From: Glaciihabitans sp. INWT7
Lineage (GTDB): Bacteria; Actinomycetota; Actinomycetes; Actinomycetales; Microbacteriaceae
Reading direction: 5' to 3'
Length of the DNA: 64,000 nt
Assembly: GCF_014217685.1 (NCBI RefSeq)
Contig: NZ_CP043653.1
Location: 3,166,419 to 3,230,418, forward strand
In this document: positions 8,201 to 20,200 of the stretch, in pieces
How the letters are laid out: each line of letters starts with the position of its first letter
How positions within the stretch are numbered: position 1 is the stretch's first letter
The notes under the pieces: model-generated
What the model was told of the DNA's origin: nothing
Databases searched by the model: none
The model's input: the letters and a program-made list of their open reading frames with translations, nothing else
Position numbers and translations under genes: made by a program

Positions 8201-11200
8201 TGGTCGAGGCGCTGTCAGCGGTCGCGGTCGGCGTCACGGTGACGTGGACCGTCGCACTGGTCACGCTGTTCGCGCCATCGGTGACGGTGTAGTCGAAGGA
8301 GGCCGCCCCGGAGAATCCGGCGGCCGGGGTGAAGCGCGGGTTGCCGCCGTTCAGCGCCACCGAGCCGTTGACCGGGTTGGAGACACCGGTGATCGTGAGT
8401 CCGGCACCGGAGTCGTTGGAGAGCAGTACCGCGGCCGGGAAGGTCACCGGGGCGGCGGCCGTGGTGGTGCCGTTGTCGTCCACGGCGCCCGGAGAGACGA
8501 CGACCGTCACCATCGAGGTGGTGGTGGCGCCGGAGGCATCCGTCGCCGTGTATTGGAAGGATGCGACGCCCGAGAAGCCCGCCGCCGGGGTGAAGCGCGG
8601 GTTGCCGCCGTTCAGGGCGACGGAGCCGTTGACTGCGGAGCCGACCGCGGTGACGGTGAGGCCGGTACCGGCATCGTTGGCGGTGAGGATGCTTCCCGTG
8701 ATCACGAGCGGCACGTCGACGCCGGTGGCGGCGCTGTCGCCGACCGAACTCGGGGTCACGGTGATCGCTACCGTGGCGGTGGCGGTGCGGCCGGAGGCGT
8801 CGGTCACGGTATACGTGAAGACTGCGGGTCCCGAGTAGTTGTTGGCCGGAGTGAACGCGGCGTTGCCCGCGGTGAGGCCGACAGTGCCGTGGGTCGCGCC
8901 GGAGACCGCGGTGACGGTGAGAGCGGATCCGGAGTCATTGCCCGCGAGGGTGGCACCGGGGATCGTGACCGTGGTGTTCGCCGCGGTGGTGGCGGAATCG
9001 GCGGTTGCGGTCGGCCGCACGGTGACGGTGACGGTGGAACCGGTCGTCGAACCGGAGGCGTCGGTGACGGTGTAGTCGAACCCGGCGGTGCCGGAGAAGC
9101 CTGCGGCCGGGGTGAAGACCGGGCTGCCTCCGCCGAGGACGACTGTTCCGTTCGTCGGGTTCGCGACGGCGGTGACGGTGAGACCGGTGCCCGCGTCATT
9201 GGCGGTGATCGCGCTGCCTGCGATGATCACGGCGGTGTTCGCGGTCGTGCTGGCGGTATCCGTCGCCGCGGTCGGCGTGACAGTGACGGTGACCGTGGCC
9301 GAGGTGGTGGCTCCGCTGGAGTCGGTGACGGTGTACAGGTACGACGCCTGGCCGGAGAAGCCGGCGGCCGGAGTGAAGACCGGGTTGCCGGAGTTCAGAG
9401 CGACGGTGCCGTGCGAGGGGCTGCCGACCGCGGTGACCGCGAGGCCGGATCCCGCGTCATTGCCGAGCAGGGATGCCCCGGCTGCGGTCACTGCCGTGTT
9501 GGCGGTCGTGGTGACGGAGTCGGCCGCGGCCGTCGGACGCACCGTGATCGTCACGGTGCTCGAGACTGTTGCGCCACTGGCGTCGGTGGCCGTGTAGGAG
9601 AAGCCGGCCGCGCCGGAGAAGTTGCTCGCCGGGGTGAAGATCGGGCTGCCCGCATTCAACACGACGGAGCCGTTGGTGGCCGAGCCGACCGCCGTGACCG
9701 TGAGGACCGAGCCCGCGTCATTGGACGTGAGGGTCGTGAGGGTCACCGGCGTGTTCGCGTTCGTGCTGGCCGCATCCGGCGCGGCGACCGGGAGCACGGT
9801 GACGGTGACGGTCGCCGAGGTGGTCTTGCCCGCGGCATCCGTGGCCGTGTAACCGTAGGACGCTTGGCCGGAGAAGCCTGCCGCCGGGGTGAAGATCGCA
9901 TTGCCCGCGTTCAGCACGACGGAGCCGTTGGTCGCGGATCCGACGGCGGTGACCGTGAGACCGGAGCCCGCGTCGTTACCGACCAGTGCGCTGCTCGTCA
10001 CGGGGGTGTTCGCCGTGGTGGTGGCCGTGTCGGCCGCGGCGACCGGAAGCACCGTGACCGTGACGGCGGCGACCGCGGTGAGGCCGGATGAATCGGTGGC
10101 CGTGTAGGCGAAGCTCGCGCTTCCCGAGAATCCCGTCGCGGGCACGAAGGTGGCGATTCCCGAGGCGAGGGAGACCGTTCCGTGCGTGGGCGCAGACACC
10201 GCGGTCACCTGCAGTCCGGACCCGAGGTCGTTGCCGACCAGGTCCGTCGCGGCGACGTCGACGGCGGTGTTCGCGGGGGTAATGGCCGAGTCGTCGACGG
10301 CGAGCGGACGCACGGTGACCGTGACGGTCGCGCTGGCGGTCTTGCCGGAGGCATCCGTCGCCGTGTACTGGTAGCTGGCGGCACCGGAGTAGCCGGGCGT
10401 CGGCGTGAAGCGCGGGTTGCCGGAGTTAAGAGCGACGGTGCCGTGGCTTCCGTTCGCGACGGCGACGACGGTCATTCCGGTGCCGAGGTCGTTGGAGGTC
10501 AGATCCGTGCCGAGGGTGGTGACCGAGGTGTTCGTCACCGTCGAGGTGGCGTCCGCGGTCGCGGTCGGGAGCACGCTGACGGAGACGGTCGCGGTGGAGG
10601 TCGCGCCCGCGGCATCCGTCACCGTGTAGTCGAAGGAGGCCGGGCCGGAGTATCCGGCGGCGGGGGTGAAGACCGGGCTGCCGGCCGTCAGGACGACGGT
10701 GCCGTGGCTGGCGCCGCCGACGGCCGTGACCGTGAGGCTGGTGCCGCGGTCGTTGCCGGTGAGGGCGGATGCGGCGACGCCGAGCGCGGTGTTGGCGGTG
10801 GTGGTCGCGGTGTCGGCGACCGCCTTCGGCAGGACCGTCACGGTGACGGTGGCGGACGAGGAGGTGCCGGTGGAATCGGCGACCGTGTACTGGAAGCTCG
10901 CCACACCCGAGAAGTTCGCGGTCGGCACGAATACCGGGTTGCCGCTCGCGTCGAGGGAGACCGTGCCGTTAACCGGGGAGGAGACAGCCGTGAGGTGGAG
11001 GCCGGATCCGCTGTCATTGGCCAGCAGGTCCGAGGCCAGGATGGTGGTCGTGACGTCGACCGTGGTGATCGCCGTGTCGTTGCCCGCTCCCGGCGTCACC
11101 GTGACGGTGACGGTGGCGGAGCTGGTCGCGCCGGCGGAGTCGGTGGCGGTGTAGACGAAGCTCGCGATGCCCGAGAAGCCGAGGGCCGGGGTGAACCGGG

Positions 11201-14200
11201 GGCTGCCACCGTTGAGAACGACGGTGCCGTTCACCGGGGACGAGACGCCCGTGACGCTGAGGCTCGAGCCGGCGTCGTTACCGAGCAGGGTCAATCCGAG
11301 CAGCGTGACCGGCACATTCACGCCGGTCGTCGTCGAGTCGGCGCCGGCGACGGGGAGCACGGTCACCGATACCGTGGCCGAGGTGGTCTTGCCGCTCGCG
11401 TCGGTGGCGGTGTAGTCGAAGGATGCCGCGCCGGAGAAGCCTGCCGCCGGGGTGAAGATCGGGCTGCCCGCATTCAGGGCGACCGTGCCGTGGCTGGCGG
11501 ATCCCACCGCGGTGACGGTGAGTGCGGTTCCCACGTCGTTGCCGGTGAGGGTCGGGAAGGTGACGGGGGTGTTCGCGGTGGTCGAACCCGCATCCGTTGC
11601 CGCGACGGGCAGAACGGTGATCGTGACGGTCGCGGAGCTCGTCTTGCCGCTGCCGTCGGTGGCGGTGTAGCCGAAGGATGCCGTGCCGGAGAAGCCTGCC
11701 GCCGGGGTGAAGATCGGGCTGCCCGAGTTCAGCACCACTGTGCCGTTCACCGGGGAGGAGACCGCGGTGACGGTGAGCGCTGATCCCGCATCGTTCGCGG
11801 TGAGGGTCGACAGGGTCAGCGGGGTGTTCGCGGTGGTCGAACCGGCATCCGCCGCGGCGACCGGCAGAACCGTGATCGTGACCGTGGCCGAGCTGGACTT
11901 GCCGCTGGCGTCGGTGGCCGTGTAGCCGTAGGACGCGGTGCCGGAGAAGTTGTTGGCCGGCGTGAAGACGGGGCTCCCGCCGCCCAGGACGACAGTGCCG
12001 TTGGCCGGGGTCGAGACCGCGGTGACCGTGAGGCCGGTGCCCGCGTCGTTCGCCAGCAGATCGGAGCTGACGAGCGGGGTGTTCGCGTTGGTGGTGCGCG
12101 CGTCCGCGACGGCGGTCGGGAGCACGGTGATGGTCACCGTTGCCGTGGAGGTCGTGCCGGTGCCATCCGTCGCGGTGTAGAGATACGAGGCGGTGCCGGA
12201 GAAGTTGGTGGTCGGGGTGAAGATCGGCGATCCGCCGTTGAGGGCGACGGTACCGTTCGTCGCGGCCGAGACCGCGGTGACGGTGAGCCCGGTGCCGATG
12301 TCATTGGCGGTGAGGTCGCCGGTGGTGATCGCGACGTTCGCGGTGGTGGTGCGGGCATCGGCGACCGCTCCCGGCAGCACGGTCACGGTGACCGTCGCCG
12401 AGGTGGTCTTGTTGTTGCCATCGGTGGCGGTGTAGACGAAGGTCGCGACGCCGGAGAAGCCCGCGGTCGGGGTGAACGTGGGGTTGCCGCCGGCCAGGGA
12501 GACCGTGCCGTGAGTGGCGCTCGAGACGGCTGTGACGGTGAGGCCGGTGCCCGCGTCGTTGGCGACCAGGGTCGATCCGGGCACGGTCACCGCGGTGTTC
12601 GCCGCGGTGCTGGTGGAATCGGCGGCGGCGACCGGCAGCACCGTGACGGTGACGGTGGCGCTGCTCGTGCGGTTGGCGGCATCCGTGGCCGTGTAGGAGT
12701 AGGAGCCGACAGCGGAGAACCCGGCGGCCGGGGTGAAGATCGGCGCGCCACCGTTCAGGGCGACCGTGCCGTTCACCGGCGCGGAGACGGCGGTGACGCT
12801 GAGGCCGGTGCCCGCATCGTTCGCCGCGAGGGTGGAGGAGGTCACCGGCGTGTTGGCGGTCGTGGTGGCGGTGTCAGCGGCGGCGACCGGAAGCACGGTG
12901 ACGGAGACGGTGGAGGAGGCGGTCTGGCCCGCGGCATCCGTCACCGTGTAACCGAACGATGCGGTGCCGGAGAAGTTGTTCGCCGGTGTGAAGACCGGGC
13001 TGCCGTTCGTGAGCACTACAGTGCCGTTGACCGGGGCCGCGACCGCGGTGACGGAGAGCGAGGTTCCGGCGTCATTTGCGGTGAACGTCGAGACGGTGAC
13101 CGGGGTGTTCGCGTTGGTGCTGGCCGTGTCCGGTGCCGCGATCGGGCGAACGGTGACGGTCACGGTCGCGGAGGTGGTGCCACCGGTGGAGTCGGTGGCG
13201 GTGTAGAGGTAGGTGGCGGGACCGGAGTAGTTGGCGTCCGGGGTGAAGACGGCGTTGCCCGCGGTCAGGACGACGGTGCCGTGGCTCGGCGACGAGACCG
13301 CAGTGACTGTGAGGCCGGTGCCCGCGTCGTTCGCGACGAGGGCCGAACCGGCGGTCGAGACCGGCGAGTTCGCGTTCGTGGCGACGGCATCTGCGGCAGC
13401 GACGGGCACCACGGTGATGCTGACGGTCGCGGAGGTGGACTTGCCGGAGCCATCCGTCGCCGTGTACACGAAGCTGGCCGGGCCCGAGAAGTTGGTCGTG
13501 GGGGTGAAGATGGGCGAGCCGGCGTTCAGCGTGACGGCGCCGTTGCTCGCCGTGCCGACCGCGGTGACGGCGAGGCTGGTGCCCGCGTCGTTCGCGACGA
13601 GGTTGGACAGCGTGATCGCGGTGTTCGCGTTGGTGGAGCTGGCGTCCTCTGCCGCGATCGGCAGGACGGTGATCGTGACGGTCGCTGTGGTCGACGCTCC
13701 GGTGCCGTCTTTCGCCGTGTAGGGGAAGGATCCGGTGCCGGAGAAGCCGGGGCTCGGGGTGAAGATCGGGCTGCCGGCGTTCAGGACGACGGTGCCGTTG
13801 GTGGCGGCGCCAACGGCGGTGACGGTGAGACCGGTGCCCAGGTCGTTGCCGGTGAGGGCGGAGAGGGTGATCGCGGTGTTCGCATTCGTGGTCGCCGCGT
13901 CGTTGATCGCGGTCGGCAGCACGGTGACCGTGACGGTGGAGGTCGCGACCTGGCCGGACGCGTCGGTCACCGTGTACGCGAACGAGGCTGAGCCCGAGAA
14001 GCCTGCCGCCGGGGTGAAGACCGGGTTGCCGCCGGCGTTCAGGACCACAGAGCCGTTGACCGGGCTGCCCACCGCGGTGACGGTGAGGGTGGTGCCGACG
14101 TCGTTGCTGGTGAGGGATGCGGCGGGGATGGTGACGGCGGTGTTCGCGGTCGTGGTCTTGGCGTCCGGCGCGGCGGTCGGGGTCACCGAGACGGTGACAG

Positions 14201-17200
14201 TGGAAGAGACGATCGCCCCGCTGGAGTCGGTGGCCGAGTAGGAGAAGACGGCCGGGCCGGAGTAGCCGGCGGCCGGAGTGAACACCGGGTTGCCGGAGTT
14301 GAGCGCGACGGTGCCGTTGCTCACGGCGCCGACGGCCGTGACGGTCAGGCCGGTGCCGGCGTCATTGGCGACGAGCGACGCACCCGGGACGGTGACGGCG
14401 GTGCCGGCCGGGGTGGTGGCGACATCGGGGGTCGCGGTCGGAAGCACGGTGATCGTGACTGTCGCGTTGACAGCCTGGCCGGAGGAATCCTTCGCGGTGT
14501 ACCCGAAGGATGCCGTTCCAGAGAAGCCCGTCGCGGGGGTGAAGATCGGGCTGCCCGCGTTGAGGACTACCGTGCCGTTGGTGGCGGAGCCGACCGCGGT
14601 GACGGTGAGGCCGGTGCCGGCGTCGTTCGCGGTGAGGGTCGAGAGGGTGACCGGGGTGTTGGCGGTGGTGGTCTTCGCATCGGCGACCGCGACGGGAAGC
14701 ACGGTGACCGTGACCGTTGCGGAGCTCGTGCGGTTGGAGGAGTCGGTGGCGGTGTAGAGGAATGACGCGGTGCCGGAGAAGCCGGTCGCCGGGGTGAAGA
14801 TCGGGCTTCCCCCGTTGAGGACGACCGTGCCGTTCGTGGCGGAACCGACCGCGGTGACGGTGAGGCCGGTTCCGGCGTCGTTCGCGGTGAGGGTCGAGAG
14901 CGTCACGGCGGTGTTCGCGGTGGTGGTGCGGGCATCCGCGGCAGCGACCGGCAGCACGGTGACGGTGACGGTGGCGGAGGTGGTCTTGCCGCTGCTGTCG
15001 GTGGCCGTGTAGGAGTAGCTGGCGGTGCCGGAGAAGCCGGTGGTCGGAGTGAAGATCGGCGACACACCGTTCAGCACGACGGTGCCGTTGACCGGGGAGG
15101 CGACCGCGGTGACGGTGAGGCCGGTTCCGGCGTCGTTCGCGGTGAGGGTCGAGATCGTCACCGCGGTGTTCGCCGCGGTGGTGGCGGAATCGGCGGCGGC
15201 GACCGGGAGCACCGTCACCGTGACGGAGGCGGAAGTGGCCTTGCCATTCCCGTCGGTGACCGTGTAGCCGTAGGCGGCGGTGCCGGAGAAGCCCGTCGTC
15301 GGGGTGAAGATCGGCGAGCCGCCGTTCAGCACGACAGCGCCGTTCACCGGGGAGGAGACCGCGGTGACGGCCAGTCCGGTACCGAGGTCGTTGCCGGTGA
15401 GGTCGGTGGAGGTGACCGGCGTGTTCGCGTTCGTGGTGCGAGCGTCCGAGACGGCGGTCGGGAGCACGGTCACGGTGACCGTGGTGCTGGAGCTTGCGCC
15501 CGAGGCATCCGTGACCGTGTAGTCGAAGGTTGCGATGCCGGAGAAGGAAGGCGCCGGGGTGAAGACCGGGTTGCCGGAGACGAGAATGATCGTGCCGTGG
15601 GTGGCGTTGGAGACGGCGGTGATGCCGAGCCCGGTGCCACGGTCATTCGCCAGGAGAGCGGATGCCGCGGTGGTGACCGCGGTGTTCGCGTTCGTGGTCG
15701 CGACGTCGGCGACGGCCCTCGGCACTACCGTCACGGCGACGGTCGCTGTGCTGGTGCGGTTGGACGAATCGGTCGCCGTGTAGACGAAGGATGCGGCTCC
15801 GGAGAAGTTCGCGCTCGGCACGAACACGGGGTTGCCGCTCGCGTTGAGGGACACAGTGCCGTTCACCGGGGAGGAGACGGCGGTGAGGGCGAGGCCCGAT
15901 CCTGAGTCGTTCGCCAGCAGGGTCGCCGCCGGGATCGTGACTGTCACGTCGACGACGGTGCTCGTGGTGTCGTTGACGGCGCCCGGGGTGACCGTGACGG
16001 TCACCGTCGCGCTGGTGCTCTTACCGGCGGCATCGGTGGCGGTGTAGCCGTAAGAGGCGGTTCCAGAGAAGCCGAGGGCCGGAGTGAAGATGGGGTTGCC
16101 GCCGTTGAGGGCGACGGTGCCGTTGACCGCGGAACCGACCCCGGTCACCGTCAGGCCGGTGCCGGCGTCGTTACCGACGAGGGTCATGCCGAGGCTCGTG
16201 ACCGGTACGTTCACGCCGGTCGCTGCAGCATCCGCGGCCGCGACCGGAAGAACTGTGACGGTCACCGTCGCGGAGCTCGTCTTGCCGCTTCCGTCAGTCG
16301 CGGTGTAGGAGAAGGATGCGGCGCCGGAGAAGTTGTTCGCGGGGGTGAAGATCGGGGCGCCCCCGTTCAAAGCGACGGTGCCATTCACCGCGCTGCCCAC
16401 TGTGGTGACGGTCAGCGCCGTGCCCGCATCGTTGCCGGTCAGAGCCGATAACGTCACCGGGGTGTTCGCGTTAGTCGTGCCGGCATCCGGGGCCGCGATC
16501 GGGAGGACCGTGACCGTGACGGTCGCCGTGGTCGTGCGGTTCGAGGAGTCGGTGGCCGTGTAGCTGAACGATCCGGTGCCGGAGAAGTTCGCGCTCGGGG
16601 TGAAGATCGGCGAGCCGCCGTTCAGGGCGACCGAGCCGTTCGCCGGAGCGGAAACCGCCGTGACCGAGAGGGACGAGCCCGCATCGTTCGCGGTCAGGTT
16701 CGCGATCGTGAGCGGGGTGTTCGCGTTCGTGCTGCGAGCGTCCGCGACCGCGACCGGCACCACTGTGACGGTGACCGTGGAGGAGGCGGCCCTGCCCGCC
16801 GCATCGGTGACCGTGTAGCCATAGGAGGCTGTGCCGGAGAAGCCGGTCGTCGGCGTGAAGATCGGCGAACCCGAGTTCAGCGCCACGGTGCCGTTCACCG
16901 GGGAGGAGACCGCGGTGACGGTGAGACCCGTTCCGGCGTCGTTCGCGGCGAGGGAGGAGCTGGTCACCGGGGTGTTGGCGTTCGTGGTGGCGGTGTCGGC
17001 GACGGTGGTCGGAAGCACCGTGACCGCGACAGAGGCCGAAGTGGTCTTGCCCGAGGCATCCGTCGCCGTGTATCCGTACGAGGCGGCTCCGGAGAAGCCG
17101 GTCGTCGGCGTGAAGACCGGGCTGCCGCCGTTCAGGGCGACGGTGCCGTTGACCGGGCTGGAGACTGCGGTGACAGTGAGACCCGCGCCTGCGTCGTTGC

Positions 17201-20200
17201 CGGTGAGGGTCGCCACCGTGACTGCGGTGTTCGCGTTGGTGGTGACCGAGTCGTTCGCCGCGACAGGCAGCACCGTGACGGTCACCGTCGCGGTGGAAGT
17301 CTTTCCGGCCCCGTCGGCGACCGTGTAGGCGAAGGATGCCGTGCCGGAGAAGTTGTTCGCGGGGGTGAAGATCGGCGAACCGCCGTTCACCACGACCGTG
17401 CCGTTCACCGGGGAAGACACCGTGGTGACGGTGAGGCCGGTGCCCGCGTCGTTAGCGCGCAGGGCCGAGAGCGTGATCGCGGTGTTCGCGTTCGTGGTCG
17501 CGGTGTCGGCGGCCGCGACCGGCAGCACGGTGACCGTCACGGTGGCGGAGGTGGTCTTGCCGCTGCCATCCGTCGCGGTGTAGCTGTAGGAAGCCTGACC
17601 CGAGAAGCCCGCGGTCGGGGTGAAGACGGGGTTGCCGCCGCCCAAGACGACGGTGCCGTTCACCGGGGCGGAGACGACGGTGACGGTGAGGCCGGTGCCC
17701 GCGTCGTTCGCGGTGAGGTTCGTCGACGTGACGGCGGTGTTCGCGGTGGTTGTCGCGGTGTCAGCCGAAGCGATCGGCAGCACCGTGATGGTGACGATGG
17801 CCGACGAGGTCTTGCCCGCCGAGTCCGTCGCGTTGTACTGGTAGCTGCCGGTGCCCGAGAATCCGGCGGTCGGGGTGAAGCTCGGGTTTCCGCCGTTGAA
17901 GGCGATGGTGCCGTTGACCGCGGCGCTCACCGAGGTGACGGTGAGGCCGGATCCGCCGTCATTCGCGACCAGGGTGGCGCCGGGGATCGTGATCGCGGTG
18001 TTCGCATTGGTCGTGCCGCTGTCGTCGACCGCCTTCGGCGTGACCGAGATGGTGAGGATGCTCGAGGAGCTGCCGCCCGCCGCGGTGAGGGTGTAGCTCA
18101 CCGAATCGGGACCGGAGTAACCGGCGGTCGGGGTGTAGGTGTACGCGCCGGTGGTGGCGGTGAGGGTGAGCGTCCCATGGCTCGGACCGGATGTCACGGC
18201 CACGGATTTGCCGGTGCCCAGGTCGTTCGTGAGCAGGTTGCCGGCGGCCGCGGTGTCCACCGGTGTCGAGAGTGTGTCGGCGACGGCAACCGGGGTGACC
18301 GTGATCGTCACGGTGGCCACAGCGGTTCCGCCGTCGCCGGTGAGCGTGTAGGTGAAGGAGTCGGTGCCGGAGAAGCCGGCGTTCGGGGTGTAGGTGCCCG
18401 TGCCATCCGCTGCGAGCACGACGGTGCCGTTGCTCGGGTTCGTGAGCTTCGCTGCGGACTTGTTGGTGCCCTTGTCGTTTGCGAGCACCGAGAGCGCTGC
18501 CGGGGTGCCGGCGGCGGTCGTGTAGGCGTCGTTGACGGCAAGCGGCGTGACCGTGATGGTCGCGGTCGCGGTCGATGTGCCGCCATCGGCCGTGAGGGTG
18601 TAGGTGAAGGAGTCGGTGCCCGTAAAGTTCGCATTCGGCGTGTAGGTGTACGCCCCGGGCGCGGAGAGAGTGAGCGTGCCGTTGGTCACGGTGGTGCCGA
18701 GCGCGACGGACTTGTTGGAGCCGTTGTCATTGATGGTGACATTGCCCGAGACAGCGGTGTTGACTCCGGTGGTGATGGTGTCGTTGACCGCGGTGGGCTT
18801 GACCGCGATCGACACGGTGGCCGTGGCGGTGCCACCATCGGCGGTGAGCGTGTAGGTGAAGACATCCGCGCCGGAGAAGGTTCCGGTGGGGGTGTAGGTG
18901 TACGCCCCGGTCGTGGGGTCGAGCACGACGGTGCCGTGGGTGGGTGCGGTGGTCACCGCGACCGATCGGTTTGTGCCGTGGTCGTTGGTGAGTACGTTTC
19001 CGGAGACGGCCACCGTCGACGTGGTGGTCGCCGAGTCGTTCGCCGCCGTCGGTGTGACGAGGATGCTGACGGTGGCGGTGGCCGATCCCCCGGTGCCGCT
19101 CAGCGTGTAGGTGAAGGTGTCGGTGCCGGTGAATTCCGCGTTCGGCACGTAGGAGCCCGTGCCATTGCTCGCGATCGTCACGGTTCCGTGGGCCGGATCG
19201 GTGAGCTTCGTCGCCGTGATGCTCGTGCCCTTGTCGTTGGCGAGCACGCTCACCGGCACGGCGGTGTTGACCGGGGTCGTGTACGAGTCGTTCACGGCGA
19301 GCGGGGTGACGGTGATGTTGACGGTCGCGGTGGAGGTGCCGCCGGTGGCCGTCTGCGTGTAGGTGAAGGAGTCGGTGCCGGAGTATCCGCTCGCCGGCGT
19401 GTAGGTGACGGTGCCGTTCGGCGCGAAGTTGAGCGTGCCGTGGGTCGGGTTCGTCGCGACCGCTGCGGTCTCGCTCGCCCCCGGGTCGTTGGCGAGCACG
19501 TTGATTGTCGCGGGGGTGTTGGTGGATGTCGCGATCGTGTCGTTGTACGCCTTCGGGGGCACGGTGACGGTGACGGTCGCGGTCGCGACCTGGCCGTACT
19601 GGTCCGTCACGGTGTAGGTGAAGCTGTCGGTGCCGGAGAAATTGGCCGCCGGGGAGTACGTCACGGTGTTTCCGACACCGGTGCCGGTGACGACGGCGAT
19701 GCCGTTGGCGGGGGTGGACACCGCGGTCACGGAGAGTCCCGTGCCGGTGTCGTTGGCGAGCACGCCGATGTTCACCGGTGTCGCGGTGGTGGTGACCGCG
19801 GCCGGGTAGGTAGTGGATGCTGTGTCGTTGACGGCCTTGATGGCGGTTGGAGCGACTGTGGTCGTTACGCTCGCCGTGTTGTTCGAGAGGTCGGTGTCGG
19901 CTTCGTTGCCGGTGACCTTCGCGGTGTTCTTGAGGGTGGCGAATCCATTGGGAGCCGTGGCCTTCACGGTGATAACGACACTCGCACCGACGGCGAGCGC
20001 CCCGCTCGTACAGTCGAGATTCGATCCCGCGATGGTGCAGTTCGCGTTCGTGGACGTGGCCGTCACCGCGGAGATGCCGGTCGGCAGGGCGTCCTGAACG
20101 ACGAAGCCGGAGCTGAGCCCGGGGCCCGCATTGTTGACGGTGATGGTCCAGGTGACCTGCGTCGAGACGAGCACGGCGGCCGGGCCGGTCTTCGTGATCG

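Noticed and set aside
5382-19840. CRISPR-like appearance of regularly spaced repeats
   Set aside because: The period (255-261 bp) is continuous coding sequence with an intact protein frame and no variable spacers; it is a domain array.
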